Part shown: positions 24,864 through 33,403 of the stretch, piece after piece
Layout of the letters: each line of letters begins with the position of its first letter
Numbering within the stretch: the first letter of the stretch is position 1
Assembly: GCA_022821775.1 (NCBI GenBank)
Contig: JAJECY010000308.1
Span: 1-57,308, forward strand
From: Acidobacteriota bacterium
GTDB lineage: Bacteria; Acidobacteriota; Terriglobia; Versatilivoradales; Versatilivoraceae
Direction: 5' to 3'
DNA: 57,308 bases
The notes under the pieces: generated by a model
The model's database searches: none
Told to the model about the DNA's origin: nothing
The model's input: only the letters and a program-made list of their open reading frames with translations
Translations under genes and position numbers: made by a program

Positions 24864-25906
24864 CTGCCCCCGACGCACGCCGCTACGCGGAGATTATCGA
24901 CGCCTTCCCCGGCTGTCGCATCGTCGTTTACGGCGACCTGGTGGCGGACGAGTTCGTGTTCGGAGAGTTCTCCCGGATTTCGCGGGAGGCTCCGGTACTC
25001 ATTCTCAAGCACAAGGAATCCCGCATTCTTCCGGGGGGCGCGGCCAACGCCATCAACAATCTGATGGCGCTGGAGGCCCTCCCCATCCCGGTCGGAATCC
25101 TGGGACGGGATGCCGCCGGAGAGGAGCTCCACCGGCAACTCCGAGACCTGGAGCTCTCCATACCCACGATAGAAAGGGACAAGGACTACCCGACTCCCGT
25201 CAAGACCCGTTTCGTGGCCGGCTCGGCCCACTCCACCCGGCACCAGGTCCTGCGGCTGGACCGCGAGGCCCGCTTTCGACACACCCGCAAGACCGAGCAG
25301 GCGGTCTGGGCCCGCCTGGCGTCTCTGACCGGTCTCTGCCAAGGCCTCATCGTCTCCGACTACGGGCTGGGCTACGTGAGCCCGGCGCTGGTAGCCCGCC
25401 TGGCCGGGATGCGAGAGGAGTTCCCCATCACGGTGGATTCCCGGCACCAACTGCTGCAGTTTCCCGGGCTGACGGCATCTACCCCCAATGAGCCAGAGGT
25501 AGAGGCCCTGCTGGGGTACGAGATCGGAAACGACAAGGCCAGGCTCGACAAGGCGGGCAAGCACCTGTTGAGGAGGTTGAAGTCGGAGGCGGTCCTCATC
25601 ACTCGCGGCCGGGACGGCATGGTGCTCTTCACTCCCCGCAAACCCGCCCTTTCCATTCCCATTTTCGGCAGCGACCAGGTTGCAGACGTCACCGGCGCCG
25701 GCGATACGGTCATTGCCGTCTTTACCCTGGCCCTGGCCGTGGGAGCCGGCTTCGAGGAGGCGGCCCGGCTCTCCAACTACGCCGGCGGACTGGTGGTCAT
25801 GAAGCACGGAACCGCCACCGTGAGCCGCCGGGAACTCAAGGAGGCGGTTGCCCGGGATAGAGCCCGCAGTTCTCGTGGAGAGTGGAGAGTGGAGAGTGGA
25901 GAGTGA
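24860..25906 (+). CDS. rfaE1: D-glycero-beta-D-manno-heptose 7-phosphate kinase
   Basis: A 348-residue PfkB/ribokinase-family enzyme that phosphorylates heptose 7-phosphate at C1. It has VVYGDLVADEFVFG at the start, the GGAANAINNLMAL substrate loop, SDYGLGYV, and the DVTGAGDTVIAVF anion-hole motif with the catalytic Asp near residue 281. ATG 24860 overlaps the gmhB stop. It corresponds to the N-terminal half of E. coli HldE; the other half is the separate rfaE2. The last residues (GEWRVESGE) are encoded by a 7-bp repeat array that also supplies the stop codon. Confidence 0.94.
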   Translation: MTAPDARRYAEIIDAFPGCRIVVYGDLVADEFVFGEFSRISREAPVLILKHKESRILPGGAANAINNLMALEALPIPVGILGRDAAGEELHRQLRDLELSIPTIERDKDYPTPVKTRFVAGSAHSTRHQVLRLDREARFRHTRKTEQAVWARLASLTGLCQGLIVSDYGLGYVSPALVARLAGMREEFPITVDSRHQLLQFPGLTASTPNEPEVEALLGYEIGNDKARLDKAGKHLLRRLKSEAVLITRGRDGMVLFTPRKPALSIPIFGSDQVADVTGAGDTVIAVFTLALAVGAGFEEAARLSNYAGGLVVMKHGTATVSRRELKEAVARDRARSSRGEWRVESGE

Positions 25907-25915
25907 AGAGTGGAG
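25875..25915 (+). repeat. Heptad repeat array at the 3' end of rfaE1
   Basis: Units of GTGGAGA and GTGAAGA repeat with a 7-bp period, starting inside the coding region and containing the TGA stop (25904-25906). It pairs in inverted orientation with 26008-26043. Confidence 0.85.
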
Positions 25916-26007
25916 GATTTCGGGAACCGGTACGTGCCTGTCGACGTGGTTGCGTTCTTTGAGAACGCGCCGAGACCGACAAGATGCTTGGCGTTTGGGT
26001 CTGGTAA

Positions 26008-26043
26008 CTATCCACTATTCACTAGCCACTATTCACTTTTCAC
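26008..26043 (-). repeat. Heptad repeat array between rfaE1 and rfaE2
   Basis: Units CTATCCA, CTATTCA, CTAGCCA, CTATTCA and CTTTTCA, the complement of the GTGGATAG type. It forms the right arm of an inverted pair with the array at the end of rfaE1. Confidence 0.85.
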
Positions 26044-26097
26044 CTGGCCGCGCCGCCGTTCCATACGACGGACCCGCCGATACAGGATGAAACGGAA

Positions 26098-26616
26098 GTG
26101 TTCCAGGCAAGCAACAAGATCCTCTCACTAAAGGCCTTGCAGCCTCTGGTGACAGACCTGAAGAAGCGCGGCCGCCGGGTGGTGCTGGCCAACGGATGCT
26201 TCGACTGGCTCCACGTGGGCCATGTCCGCTACCTGCGGGAAGCGCGGCAGCTCGGGGACTGCCTGCTGGTGGCCGTCAATGGAGACGCCTCGGTGCGCGC
26301 GCTCAAGGGGCCTCCGCGTCCCCTGATGCCCCAGCAGGAACGGGCTGAAATCCTGGCCGCCCTGTCCTGCGTGGATTACGTACTGGTCTTTGAGGAATTG
26401 AACGTGGAACGGGTGCTTCGCACATTGCAGCCCCACATCCACTGCAAGGGGACCGATTACAGCGAGCAGACAGTTCCCGAGAGAGAGGTGGTTCTCTCCT
26501 ACGGGGGTCGGATCGCCATTGCCGGAGACCCCAAGGACCACTCCACCCGGAGCCTGCTGAAGGGACTGATGCGGACCCGGGAGGCTCCTCCCTCCACGGG
26601 GAAAGAGAATCGATGA
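26098..26616 (+). CDS. rfaE2: D-glycero-beta-D-manno-heptose 1-phosphate adenylyltransferase
   Basis: A 172-residue cytidylyltransferase-fold enzyme that makes ADP-D-glycero-beta-D-manno-heptose. [20 protein letters not shown] holds the HxGH motif (H39-V-G-H42), and the C-terminal STRSLLKG corresponds to the second nucleotide-site motif. GTG 26098 is the only plausible start, with a purine-rich upstream sequence. It is split from rfaE1 by 191 bp containing inverted heptad arrays, and its 3' end overlaps waaC by 4 bp. gmhA and hldD are not in the window. Confidence 0.93.
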   Translation: MFQASNKILSLKALQPLVTDLKKRGRRVVLANGCFDWLHVGHVRYLREARQLGDCLLVAVNGDASVRALKGPPRPLMPQQERAEILAALSCVDYVLVFEELNVERVLRTLQPHIHCKGTDYSEQTVPEREVVLSYGGRIAIAGDPKDHSTRSLLKGLMRTREAPPSTGKENR

Positions 26617-27683
26617 ATCGGATCCTGATCATCAAGCTGGGTTCGATCGGGGACGTGGTCCACACCCTTCCCGCCCTGTCGGACTTGAGGGCCTCTTTCC
26701 CCCGGGCCCGGATCGACTGGCTGGTCGAGAAGCCGGCAGCCGTCCTGCTGAGGAACCATCCCCGGCTCGACCGGGTGATCGAAGTCGATACCCGCGGGTG
26801 GAGGCGGGCGCTGTGGCAACCCCGGATCTGGCGCGAGATCTTGCGTTGTCTGAACCAACTGCGGCAGCAGCGCTACGAGGTGGCCTTTGACTTCCAGGGA
26901 CTGTGGAAGTCGGCTGCCTTCGGCCTCTTTGCCGGCGCCCGGTCGCTGGTGGGGTACGACAAGGACCAACTGAAAGAACCCGGCTGCCGAATCCTCTACG
27001 ACAGGCCGGTGTCACCGGACCCGGCGCCCCCCCACGTCAGCGACCTGCACCGAGCGCTGGTGGCCAGCCAGGGAGCCACCCGGGGCCAAGGGGAGTTCGA
27101 GCTGGGAGTGGAAGAGTCCGACCGGGCCTATATCGAGGCACAGTTGTCCCAACGCGGCCTGGGAGAGTTCATCATCCTCAATCCCGGCGGCGGCTGGGTG
27201 ACCAAGAACTGGTCCCCCTCCAACTATGGCCTTCTCCACCATCGAATCAGGCGGGAGCTGGGCCTGAAGACGGTGCTGACCTGGGGTCCGGGAGAAGAGG
27301 ACCTGGTTCGGGAGGTGATGGCGGCCTGTCCGGACGAGACGCCCCCGACCTTTTCCACCACCCTGCCCCAGTTCATCGCCCTGGCTCGTCGAGCCCGCCT
27401 GTTCGTGGGGGGCGACACCGGACCGCTGCACCTGGCCGCGGCCTGCCGGACACCGGTGGTGGCGATCTTCGGCCCGACCGATCCCCGAAGGAACGGGTCG
27501 CCGCACCCGGACGACCTGGCGGTGTTCCAGCCGGTTCCCTGCGGGCCCTGCTACAAGAGGACCTGTCGCAAGTACCGGCGCCAGTGCATGACTCTGGTCA
27601 CGGTGGATCAAGTGTTCGACGCGGTGGTGAGGCGGCTGGAACGACCTCGTTCCCAGGCTTCGCTTCGACTCCGGGCCGACTGA
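26613..27683 (+). CDS. waaC: LPS heptosyltransferase (probably heptosyltransferase I)
   Basis: A 356-residue GT9-family glycosyltransferase. The N-terminus reads [23 protein letters not shown], as in WaaC, which adds the first heptose to Kdo. The C-terminal domain has [11 protein letters not shown] and [33 protein letters not shown] Cys-rich [18 protein letters not shown] segment follows. Start ATG 26613 overlaps rfaE2. The I versus II assignment rests on N-terminal resemblance and on waaF being present separately. Confidence 0.87.
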   Translation: MNRILIIKLGSIGDVVHTLPALSDLRASFPRARIDWLVEKPAAVLLRNHPRLDRVIEVDTRGWRRALWQPRIWREILRCLNQLRQQRYEVAFDFQGLWKSAAFGLFAGARSLVGYDKDQLKEPGCRILYDRPVSPDPAPPHVSDLHRALVASQGATRGQGEFELGVEESDRAYIEAQLSQRGLGEFIILNPGGGWVTKNWSPSNYGLLHHRIRRELGLKTVLTWGPGEEDLVREVMAACPDETPPTFSTTLPQFIALARRARLFVGGDTGPLHLAAACRTPVVAIFGPTDPRRNGSPHPDDLAVFQPVPCGPCYKRTCRKYRRQCMTLVTVDQVFDAVVRRLERPRSQASLRLRAD

Positions 27684-27696
27684 GCCCGAACCCCTC

Positions 27697-28230
27697 ATGC
27701 TGCCTGTCCTCACCCGCATCCGCGTTCCCGCCGGCTTTCTCCTGGCCGGCCTCTATTTCTGGCTGGCGAGCCCCACCTGGCCTGTTTGGCCGGTGGGAAT
27801 CGGCTTGGCCTTCCTGGGGATGCTCTTTCGGGGCTGGGCCGCCGGCCACGTCCGCAAAAACGACCAACTGGCCGTCTCCGGACCCTACGCCTTCACCCGT
27901 CATCCTCTCTACCTGGGCAGCTTCGTGATCGGCCTGGGATTCAGCCTGGCCGGCCAGAGCCTGCCTGTCCTGGCCCTGTTTCTGGCCTGCTTCTTCCTCT
28001 TGTACGGACCGGCCATGCGGGCCGAGGAAGAGCGCCTGAGACAATTGTTCCCCCTCCACTATCCGGATTACCAGAAGACCGTCCCCTTCTTTCTGCCCAC
28101 CCGCTGGCCGGCCGGCCGCGACCCGGCCCCGTTCAGCCTGCAACACTACCGCCGGAACCGCGAGTACCGGGCGGTGCTGGGATTCGGCGGCGCCTGGGGC
28201 TTGCTCCTCTTGAAAGCCTGGTGGTTTTGA
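27697..28230 (+). CDS. Isoprenylcysteine carboxyl methyltransferase-like membrane protein
   Basis: A 177-residue membrane protein with three to four hydrophobic helices and the ICMT/PEMT-type signature: GPYAFTRHPLYLGSFVIGLG (His/Arg SAM-binding segment) and a later RAEEERLRQLFPLHYPDYQKTVPFFLP. Family members methylate carboxyl groups, lipids or small thiols; the substrate cannot be told. It starts 13 bp after waaC on the same strand, so it is probably co-transcribed with the LPS genes. The C-terminal 35 residues beyond the usual family end are variable. Confidence 0.8.
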   Translation: MLPVLTRIRVPAGFLLAGLYFWLASPTWPVWPVGIGLAFLGMLFRGWAAGHVRKNDQLAVSGPYAFTRHPLYLGSFVIGLGFSLAGQSLPVLALFLACFFLLYGPAMRAEEERLRQLFPLHYPDYQKTVPFFLPTRWPAGRDPAPFSLQHYRRNREYRAVLGFGGAWGLLLLKAWWF

Positions 28231-28263
28231 AAGGCGAGGCGGCCTGTCTGCACACGAATTTCC

Positions 28264-28293
28264 TTCCCACAACCACGGGCTTTGGTTTAGAAT
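28264..28293 (+). promoter_or_regulatory. Candidate promoter of the citrate synthase gene
   Basis: TTCCCA (28264-28269) and TAGAAT (28288-28293) are separated by 18 bp in the 170-bp gap before the gene. Both boxes deviate from consensus. Confidence 0.35.
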
Positions 28294-28400
28294 TCCGGCC
28301 TCGCTTTCAAGCCGCGTGTCTGCTGTCGAGCTGGCCCCGCCGGTTTTCCCGCAGGAAACACATCGCACGGTTAATTGACAGGACGGAGAAGGAGTGGTGA

Positions 28401-29525
28401 ATGTCCAGGTTTAAGGAAGGCTTGCAGGACGTAGTGGCAGCAACCTCATCCATCTGCTGGATCGACGGACAAAAGGGGGTCCTGTCCTATCGGGGCATCG
28501 ACATCCACGACCTGGCGGAGCATTCGACATTCGAGGAAGTCTGCTACCTGCTGTGGTTCGGCCGCCTCCCCAAGCAGACGGACCTGGACGAAATGACAAC
28601 GGTCATGGGTCGCAGCCGGGCCTTGCCGGAGCCGGTGCTTCAGTTGCTGAAGAGATTGCCCCCGGACGCCGCCCCCATGGATGTCCTGCGCACGGCTGTC
28701 TCGATGCTTTCCCATTACGATCCCGACGCAGGAGCCAACGACAATGCGGCCAACCTGCGAAAGACCTATCGCCTGACCGGACAGATCGCGTCCATCGTGG
28801 CCGCCGCCGACCGAATCCGCAACGGCCAGGAACCGGTCTGCCCCGATTCCGGACTCTCCCACGCGGCCAACTTCGTCTATATGTTGACCGGCAAAAAGCC
28901 CGACGCAACCGCCGAGCGGGCCCTGGACGTGGCTCTCATCCTGCATGCCGACCATGAGTTCAACGCCTCGACCTTTGCGGCCCGGGTGACCGTGGCCACC
29001 TTGACGGATATCCATTCCGCCATTACCGCGGCCATCGGTACCCTGAAAGGCCCCCTGCACGGCGGAGCCAACCAGGATGTCATGCGCATGCTGATCGACA
29101 TCGGGGAGACCGAGCGGGCCGAAACCTATATCAAGGAAGCCCTGGCCAGAAAGCAGAAGATCAGCGGCTTCGGGCACCGGGTCTATCGGACCGAGGACCC
29201 GCGAGCCACCCATCTGCGCCGCATGTCCCGCGACCTGTCCGAGAGTTCCGGCACTCGCAAGTGGTTCGAAGCCTCCAGGGTGATCGAAGAGGTGGTGAAG
29301 CGGGAAAAGAACATCAATGCCAACGTCGATTTCTACTCCGCCACGGTCTACTACAACCTCGGAATCCCGGTGGACCTGTTCACCCCGCTCTTTGCCGTCA
29401 GCCGTATCTCCGGCTGGACCGCGCACGTTCTCGAGCAACTGGACAACAACCGCTTGATTCGGCCCAGGGCGGATTACACCGGCCCCGCTCATCCGGCGCC
29501 CTACATTCCCATGAACGAGAGGTAA
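28401..29525 (+). CDS. Citrate synthase
   Basis: A 374-residue enzyme condensing acetyl-CoA and oxaloacetate. Catalytic segments are visible: PLHGGANQDVM (first active-site His), KISGFGHRVYRTEDPRA (second His, CoA and oxaloacetate contacts) and the later NVDFYSATVYYNLGIP (catalytic Asp). The short N-terminus (GLQDVVAATSSICWIDGQKGVLSYRGIDI) is that of the dimeric, Gram-positive-like class, which also includes 2-methylcitrate synthases. No propionate genes are nearby, so citrate synthase is preferred. GGAG precedes the ATG. Confidence 0.93.
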   Translation: MSRFKEGLQDVVAATSSICWIDGQKGVLSYRGIDIHDLAEHSTFEEVCYLLWFGRLPKQTDLDEMTTVMGRSRALPEPVLQLLKRLPPDAAPMDVLRTAVSMLSHYDPDAGANDNAANLRKTYRLTGQIASIVAAADRIRNGQEPVCPDSGLSHAANFVYMLTGKKPDATAERALDVALILHADHEFNASTFAARVTVATLTDIHSAITAAIGTLKGPLHGGANQDVMRMLIDIGETERAETYIKEALARKQKISGFGHRVYRTEDPRATHLRRMSRDLSESSGTRKWFEASRVIEEVVKREKNINANVDFYSATVYYNLGIPVDLFTPLFAVSRISGWTAHVLEQLDNNRLIRPRADYTGPAHPAPYIPMNER

Positions 29526-29532
29526 TTGCCTG

Positions 29533-30051
29533 TTGCGGCCGTCCGATTCATTCCGCCCCCCTTTGCTCCGCGGGCTGGTTGCCCTCGGCATACTGGCGGT
29601 AACTTTCGGCCTGGCTCACCACTCCTCGGCCTCCGAGGAGTCTCTCTCCCCCGAAGAGTTCTCCCCAACCGAAGAAAAGGCCCTGCGGAGGGCCAAGTCC
29701 CCCCGAAAGCAAGTGGGCGTATACCTTGACATCGCATTCGACCGGCTCAAGCAGTTCCGAATCCTGGTTCGAAAGTGCGATCAGGAACAGGCCCGCAGGT
29801 ACCTGACCGGGTACGCCCTGGCCCTGAACCGAGCCGACAACCTGGCTGCAAGCGAAGATCCCGATAATAAAAAGGGTCAGAAACTCCTGAAGGCACTGTT
29901 GAAGGCCACCCAGAAGATCAACGCCTCCCTGATCCAGACCATCGAAAAAGTGCCCCAGGATTGCCGCCCCGTGGTCCAGGAGGCCCTGCAGGCCTCTCAG
30001 CAGGTCAATGGCGCCGTCCACGTCCAGCTCCTCAGAGCGGGCACACCCTGA
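29533..30051 (+). CDS. Exported helical protein of unknown function
   Basis: A 172-residue protein starting at TTG just after citrate synthase. It has an N-terminal signal sequence (hydrophobic about residues 12-28, Ala-rich cleavage region near SSASEE), an acidic linker, then a mostly alpha-helical domain (about 55-170) with two Cys (C82 and one near 144) that could form a disulfide in the periplasm. No family is recognised. The nearby DsbA/VKOR pair could oxidise it, but that is speculation. Confidence 0.6.
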   Translation: MRPSDSFRPPLLRGLVALGILAVTFGLAHHSSASEESLSPEEFSPTEEKALRRAKSPRKQVGVYLDIAFDRLKQFRILVRKCDQEQARRYLTGYALALNRADNLAASEDPDNKKGQKLLKALLKATQKINASLIQTIEKVPQDCRPVVQEALQASQQVNGAVHVQLLRAGTP

Positions 30052-30089
30052 GAATCCCAATCGGTTTTCCCGGGAGCCGGTCCGGGCTC

Positions 30090-30124
30090 CAGCCCGCATG
30101 TCTCACCTGGGGGCATGCGGGCTG
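30090..30124. other. Strong stem-loop between two exported-protein genes
   Basis: CAGCCCGCATG (30090-30100) and its perfect complement at 30114-30124 form an 11-bp stem with a 13-nt loop. Two direct copies of ACCGCGGCCGCCT follow at about 30125-30150. There is no U-tract. Confidence 0.45.
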
Positions 30125-30189
30125 ACCGCGGCCGCCTGACCGCGGCCGCCTTGACACTTCGCCCGAGCAGAGCTTAGGATGATTTTTCC

Positions 30190-30771
30190 ATGAACGGGTT
30201 TCGGATTATTGCGCTGCTGGCGCTCGTTTGCTGCCTTGCCGCTTGTGCCTCCTCCCGCAAGCTCAGCCTCGACACCGCCCGAACGAGAATTCTGAAGTTG
30301 GGCTTGATGGAGATCGAGGACAAAACGCTGGAAGTCCGAAAAGTCAGGCAGATCGGAGGCAAACACGCGGTCGCCGAAGCCAGCTTGAACATGGTTTTTC
30401 AGCTTGCGAGAAATTCCCGGGGGAAGTGGGACGTGGAAGCGGTCCGGTTTTCGGACGGGAACTGGGTTCAGGTCGAGACCTTGCGGCAGGCCCTGGACCT
30501 GACCAGAGACCGGCAGACCCGCCAGGACTTGAGCAAGCTGGTCCAAGCCATCAAGGATTACAAGGAAGTCCGTGGGGATTACCCCCGGGCTGACAGCCTG
30601 TCCGGGCTGAACGATCTGCTATTCCCCCGGCACATGGCCACTTCGATTCGCTTTGACGCTTGGGGTCGTCCGCTCATTCTCCTGCGCACCGGTCCGGAAG
30701 GACTGCAGATCCTGTCCTCGGGCGCCGACGGCATCCGGGGAAACGAAGATGACATCTCCCTGTCCCCCTAG
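30190..30771 (+). CDS. Lipoprotein with a GspG-like pseudopilin C-terminal domain
   Basis: A 193-residue predicted lipoprotein: signal peptide with lipobox LAAC (Cys19). Residues 25-100 form an unrecognised alpha/beta region. Residues about 108-190 resemble the C-terminal half of type II secretion major pseudopilins: LSKLVQAIKDYKEVRGDYP, then DAWGRPLIL and SSGADGIRGNEDDI, where the acidic loop binds calcium in GspG. The N-terminal pilin helix and prepilin peptidase site are absent. It is probably a periplasmic protein that reuses the pseudopilin fold; its function is unknown. Confidence 0.7.
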   Translation: MNGFRIIALLALVCCLAACASSRKLSLDTARTRILKLGLMEIEDKTLEVRKVRQIGGKHAVAEASLNMVFQLARNSRGKWDVEAVRFSDGNWVQVETLRQALDLTRDRQTRQDLSKLVQAIKDYKEVRGDYPRADSLSGLNDLLFPRHMATSIRFDAWGRPLILLRTGPEGLQILSSGADGIRGNEDDISLSP

Positions 30772-30816
30772 GGATTTGGCAACCGGAATCATGGCTCGAA
30801 TTCGGAGAATCCACTG

Positions 30817-31551
30817 ATGCCCAAGGCGTCCTCCTCTCAGAAACAGCGTTCGGGGTCCCGCGACAAGACCAGAGGGCGAAAGAAACCTTCAATCGCCAAG
30901 CCCCTGGCCGTCCTGGCAGCGGTGGTGGTGGTGGCCCTGGGAGCCGCTTTCTATTTGCAGCGGAGCGCCAACGATCAGGCGCCCTCCACACCAGCCGCAA
31001 GCTCCCACAATACCCATTCCCCGATCAGTCCGGAGGGCTGGAGCAAGGGGAACAGCCTGGCCAAGGCGGTCCTGGTCGAATTCGTCGACTTTCAGTGCGG
31101 GGCCTGCGCCGCCGCCAGCAGCCGCGTGGCCAATATCGCCAGGAAGCACGGCGCCGAGCTAAAAGTCGTCTTCAAGCACCAGCCCATGCAGAGGGCTCAC
31201 GGCAACGCCATGATTGCCGCCCAGGCGGCCGAGGCAGCCGGCCTCCAGTTCAAATTCTGGGAAATGCACGACCTGCTTCTCCAGCGCCAGCACGAATGGG
31301 CCAAGGTGCCGGATGCCCAGTCCCTCTTTCTCCGCTACGCCGCCGAACTACGGCTCAACCTGGCGCGCTTCCGGCGAGATCTCTGGAGTGCGGAGGTGAG
31401 GAACCGGATCAACCGTGACATCATGGAAGGGCAGATGGCCCAGGTTCGCTCGGTTCCCGCCTTCTTTCTGAACGGAAAGCCCATCCCCAACAGCAGGGAC
31501 GAATTCGAGTTCGAACAGAGAATCGTCGACGGCATCCGGTCTCTCCAGTGA
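30817..31551 (+). CDS. DsbA-family thiol oxidoreductase, membrane-anchored
   Basis: A 244-residue periplasmic thioredoxin-fold protein. A basic N-terminus and one membrane anchor (about residues 28-47) are followed by a Ser/Thr/Pro linker. The catalytic CGAC is at C94-C97, a helical insertion follows, and the cis-Pro loop is SVPAFF. It would introduce or shuffle disulfides in exported proteins. The next gene, a VKOR-family protein, overlaps by 4 bp and probably re-oxidises it, as DsbB does in E. coli. Confidence 0.88.
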   Translation: MPKASSSQKQRSGSRDKTRGRKKPSIAKPLAVLAAVVVVALGAAFYLQRSANDQAPSTPAASSHNTHSPISPEGWSKGNSLAKAVLVEFVDFQCGACAAASSRVANIARKHGAELKVVFKHQPMQRAHGNAMIAAQAAEAAGLQFKFWEMHDLLLQRQHEWAKVPDAQSLFLRYAAELRLNLARFRRDLWSAEVRNRINRDIMEGQMAQVRSVPAFFLNGKPIPNSRDEFEFEQRIVDGIRSLQ

Positions 31552-31982
31552 GCCGCAATCCCTGGCCGATTCGTGTGATGGTGCTGGCCGGCTTTGCCGG
31601 AATGGTCGATTCCGGCTATGTCGGCTTCCACAGCCTTACCGGCTTGCTGATCCCCTGCGGTCCTGCCGGCGGCTGCGACCAGGTCCTCAACAGCGCCTAT
31701 TCCCACTGGGGCGGTGTCTCCATCGCCTGGTTCGGCTTCATTTTTTATCTGGCGGTGACCGCCGCCGGCATCTTCGGCCTGTCGGGGTTCCGGCAGGTGT
31801 TGCGTTTCAGCCTGATCGCAAGCCTGGCAGCCTTCCTGGTGACCCTCTACCTGCTGTACCTGCAGGCGTTTGTCCTGCAAGCGTTCTGCGATTACTGCCT
31901 GATCTCGGCCCTTCTGGTCTTCGTGATACTGGGAGCGCACCTGGCTCTTCGGCCCCGGAACAGAACACCGGAATCCGCCTGA
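31548..31982 (+). CDS. Vitamin K epoxide reductase (VKOR) family protein
   Basis: A 144-residue four-helix membrane protein. The loop cysteines C37 and C43 (PCGPAGGCDQVLNS), the SHWGGVSIAWFG segment and the C114-x2-C117 active-site pair (FCDYCLIS) are as in bacterial VKOR homologues, which pass electrons from DsbA-like partners to quinone. The GTG start overlaps the upstream DsbA-like gene (GTGA). No thioredoxin domain is fused; the partner is the separate upstream protein. The 119 bp to rimI show nothing recognisable. Confidence 0.9.
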   Translation: MSRNPWPIRVMVLAGFAGMVDSGYVGFHSLTGLLIPCGPAGGCDQVLNSAYSHWGGVSIAWFGFIFYLAVTAAGIFGLSGFRQVLRFSLIASLAAFLVTLYLLYLQAFVLQAFCDYCLISALLVFVILGAHLALRPRNRTPESA

Positions 31983-32101
31983 CAGGCGGGCACCCCCGAG
32001 TCGGCCGCGGGTCGGAGACGGCTGCACCTCAACGCCGCAGCATGATGAAAAGGCAGGTCTGTTCAGGGCGCAGGCGGGATGGTGCGTGGCGCATGGCAGG
32101 A

Positions 32102-32641
32102 CTACCGCGGCAGGGCATCCGTTCCTTTCAGGACGCCGGAACGGCCGTTTGGCAAGGGATCCTTGGGGGCTTCCCTCTGCATCACCCAGGCATCTTCCGG
32201 AGGATCCCGATAGTAGTTTTTGCGCCGGGAGACGATCCGGAATCCGTTGCGCCGGTAGAAGCGGATGGCACGGTGGTTGGAATGGCGCACCTCCAGAAAG
32301 ATGCGGCTCAAATGCTGCTGCCGGGCCACTTCCAGGCACCGTGCCAGGAGCAGCCGGCCCACCCGCTTCCCCTGGTATCGGGGCGGAACCATCAGGTTGC
32401 AGAGCTCGCCACTGTCGACCATCAGGGCCAACACGGCTGCCCCGGCCAGGGTCCCCGCTTCCCCTGGTGACGTCCTTCCGGCAGATTCCACCTCCGCCAC
32501 CAGGGGGCAGAAGAGAAAAGGCTTCCCGAGCACCTGCAGATAGCCCTCCTCCCCCCACTTGCTCAAGTAGTCCCAGCTGTTCTCAATGGCCACTACCTGA
32601 GTGACGTCCGCCTCGACCATCCGGCGAATTTCAACGATCAA
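32102..32641 (-). CDS. rimI: Ribosomal protein S18 alanine N-acetyltransferase-like GNAT enzyme
   Basis: A 179-residue GNAT acetyltransferase. The acetyl-CoA loop reads RYQGKRVGRLLLARCLEVA, followed by IFLEVRHSNHRAIRFYRRNGFRIVSRRKNYY and DAWVMQR, the RimI pattern. The best start is TTG 32641, preceded by AAGG; ATG 32620 is an alternative. rimI usually adjoins tsaB, which is on the same strand 1.0 kb upstream; here a VapBC module and a gene remnant lie between them. Confidence 0.85.
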   Translation of the reverse strand: MIVEIRRMVEADVTQVVAIENSWDYLSKWGEEGYLQVLGKPFLFCPLVAEVESAGRTSPGEAGTLAGAAVLALMVDSGELCNLMVPPRYQGKRVGRLLLARCLEVARQQHLSRIFLEVRHSNHRAIRFYRRNGFRIVSRRKNYYRDPPEDAWVMQREAPKDPLPNGRSGVLKGTDALPR

Positions 32642-32713
32642 GGGCCTTGCCCAATAACAGCGTCAAAAGATTTACAAGCAGGGGTCAATCCCCCGGGCCG
32701 AATCCTCAAGCCG

Positions 32714-33121
32714 TCAGAATAGCAAGCGGATCGCTTCCCGTGGATCGACCGCGGGAATTGGAGAGCGTTGGTAGTCTCTGACATTTCTGGTTACGATGTG
32801 CCGGGCGCCGCAGGCACGGGCGGCAGCCACCTGCATGGCGTCCTCGAAGTCCGACATCGGAAGTCCCGCGGCGTAACGAACAGCTTCCGTATCGGTGGTT
32901 GCCACCGAAACGAAGCCGGTCAACTCAACGATGAAGTCCCGAGCACTCGCTCCGCCGCTTACTGGAGCTACGATGTAGAAGAAGTTGGAGACGGAGTGCC
33001 ACGCGATGAATGCGCTCTCCGCGCCATACTCGATCTTGTCCAGAAGGTCGGAAGCAGGTTGAGAGTGAGGACTCCGGTCGAGGGCGGTATCGATGAGGAC
33101 ATCAGTATCCAGAAGGATCAT
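32714..33121 (-). CDS. PIN-domain toxin (VapC-like)
   Basis: A 135-residue PIN-domain ribonuclease. The acidic active-site residues are seen in LLDTDVLID (Asp5 and Asp7 region), SDFEDAMQ (about residues 90-97) and a further Asp near RNVRDY. VapC toxins cleave RNA, often tRNA or rRNA. It follows its presumed antitoxin with a 4-bp overlap (ATGA). The catalytic set looks intact, so the module is probably active. Confidence 0.87.
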   Translation of the reverse strand: MILLDTDVLIDTALDRSPHSQPASDLLDKIEYGAESAFIAWHSVSNFFYIVAPVSGGASARDFIVELTGFVSVATTDTEAVRYAAGLPMSDFEDAMQVAAARACGARHIVTRNVRDYQRSPIPAVDPREAIRLLF

Positions 33122-33342
33122 TGAAGGTACTTCCTGGCCAGCGCGTCATAGCGTGGATCGTCACGGCCAGCGGCCCGAAACCGGCCCCTCCACCTAGTCG
33201 CAAAGGACGGAGCCTGCTCCCCAGCGACCCGTCTGAGAGCCTGTTCGACAAGCGAGGACAGCGAGACTCCCCTGGAGCGCGCGTGCCGCTTGGCCTTCGG
33301 GAGAAGCTCGGCATCCACGGTGATGGTCAGCTTTTGCTTCAT
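33118..33342 (-). CDS. VapB-type antitoxin, ribbon-helix-helix
   Basis: A 74-residue protein whose N-terminal 45 residues form a ribbon-helix-helix domain (KLTITVDAELLPKAKRHARSRGVSLSSLVEQAL). The C-terminal part (RGRFRAAGRDDPRYDALARKYL) would wrap the toxin. It is translated first and overlaps the toxin gene by 4 bp. It is likely autoregulated with the toxin at the paired GTATAC sites just upstream. Confidence 0.85.
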   Translation of the reverse strand: MKQKLTITVDAELLPKAKRHARSRGVSLSSLVEQALRRVAGEQAPSFATRWRGRFRAAGRDDPRYDALARKYLQ

Positions 33343-33365
33343 GCTGAAGAAACCCCCTTTTTAGA

Positions 33366-33403
33366 GTATACGTATTCTATAACATAGTATACGTGTCTGT
33401 CCA
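33366..33403 (-). promoter_or_regulatory. Promoter and paired operator of the VapBC module
   Basis: In a locally AT-rich patch, -35 TGGACA (33398-33403) and -10 TATAGA (33376-33381) are separated by 16 bp on the minus strand. Two GTATAC palindromes (33366-33371 and 33387-33392) are 21 bp apart, two helix turns, and flank the -10 box, as expected for a ribbon-helix-helix repressor. Confidence 0.55.

Noticed and set aside
30151-30179. TTGACA at 30151 considered as a promoter for the GspG-like lipoprotein
   Set aside because: The hexamer 17 bp downstream (TTAGGA) is a poor -10, and the implied start would leave almost no leader before the ATG.
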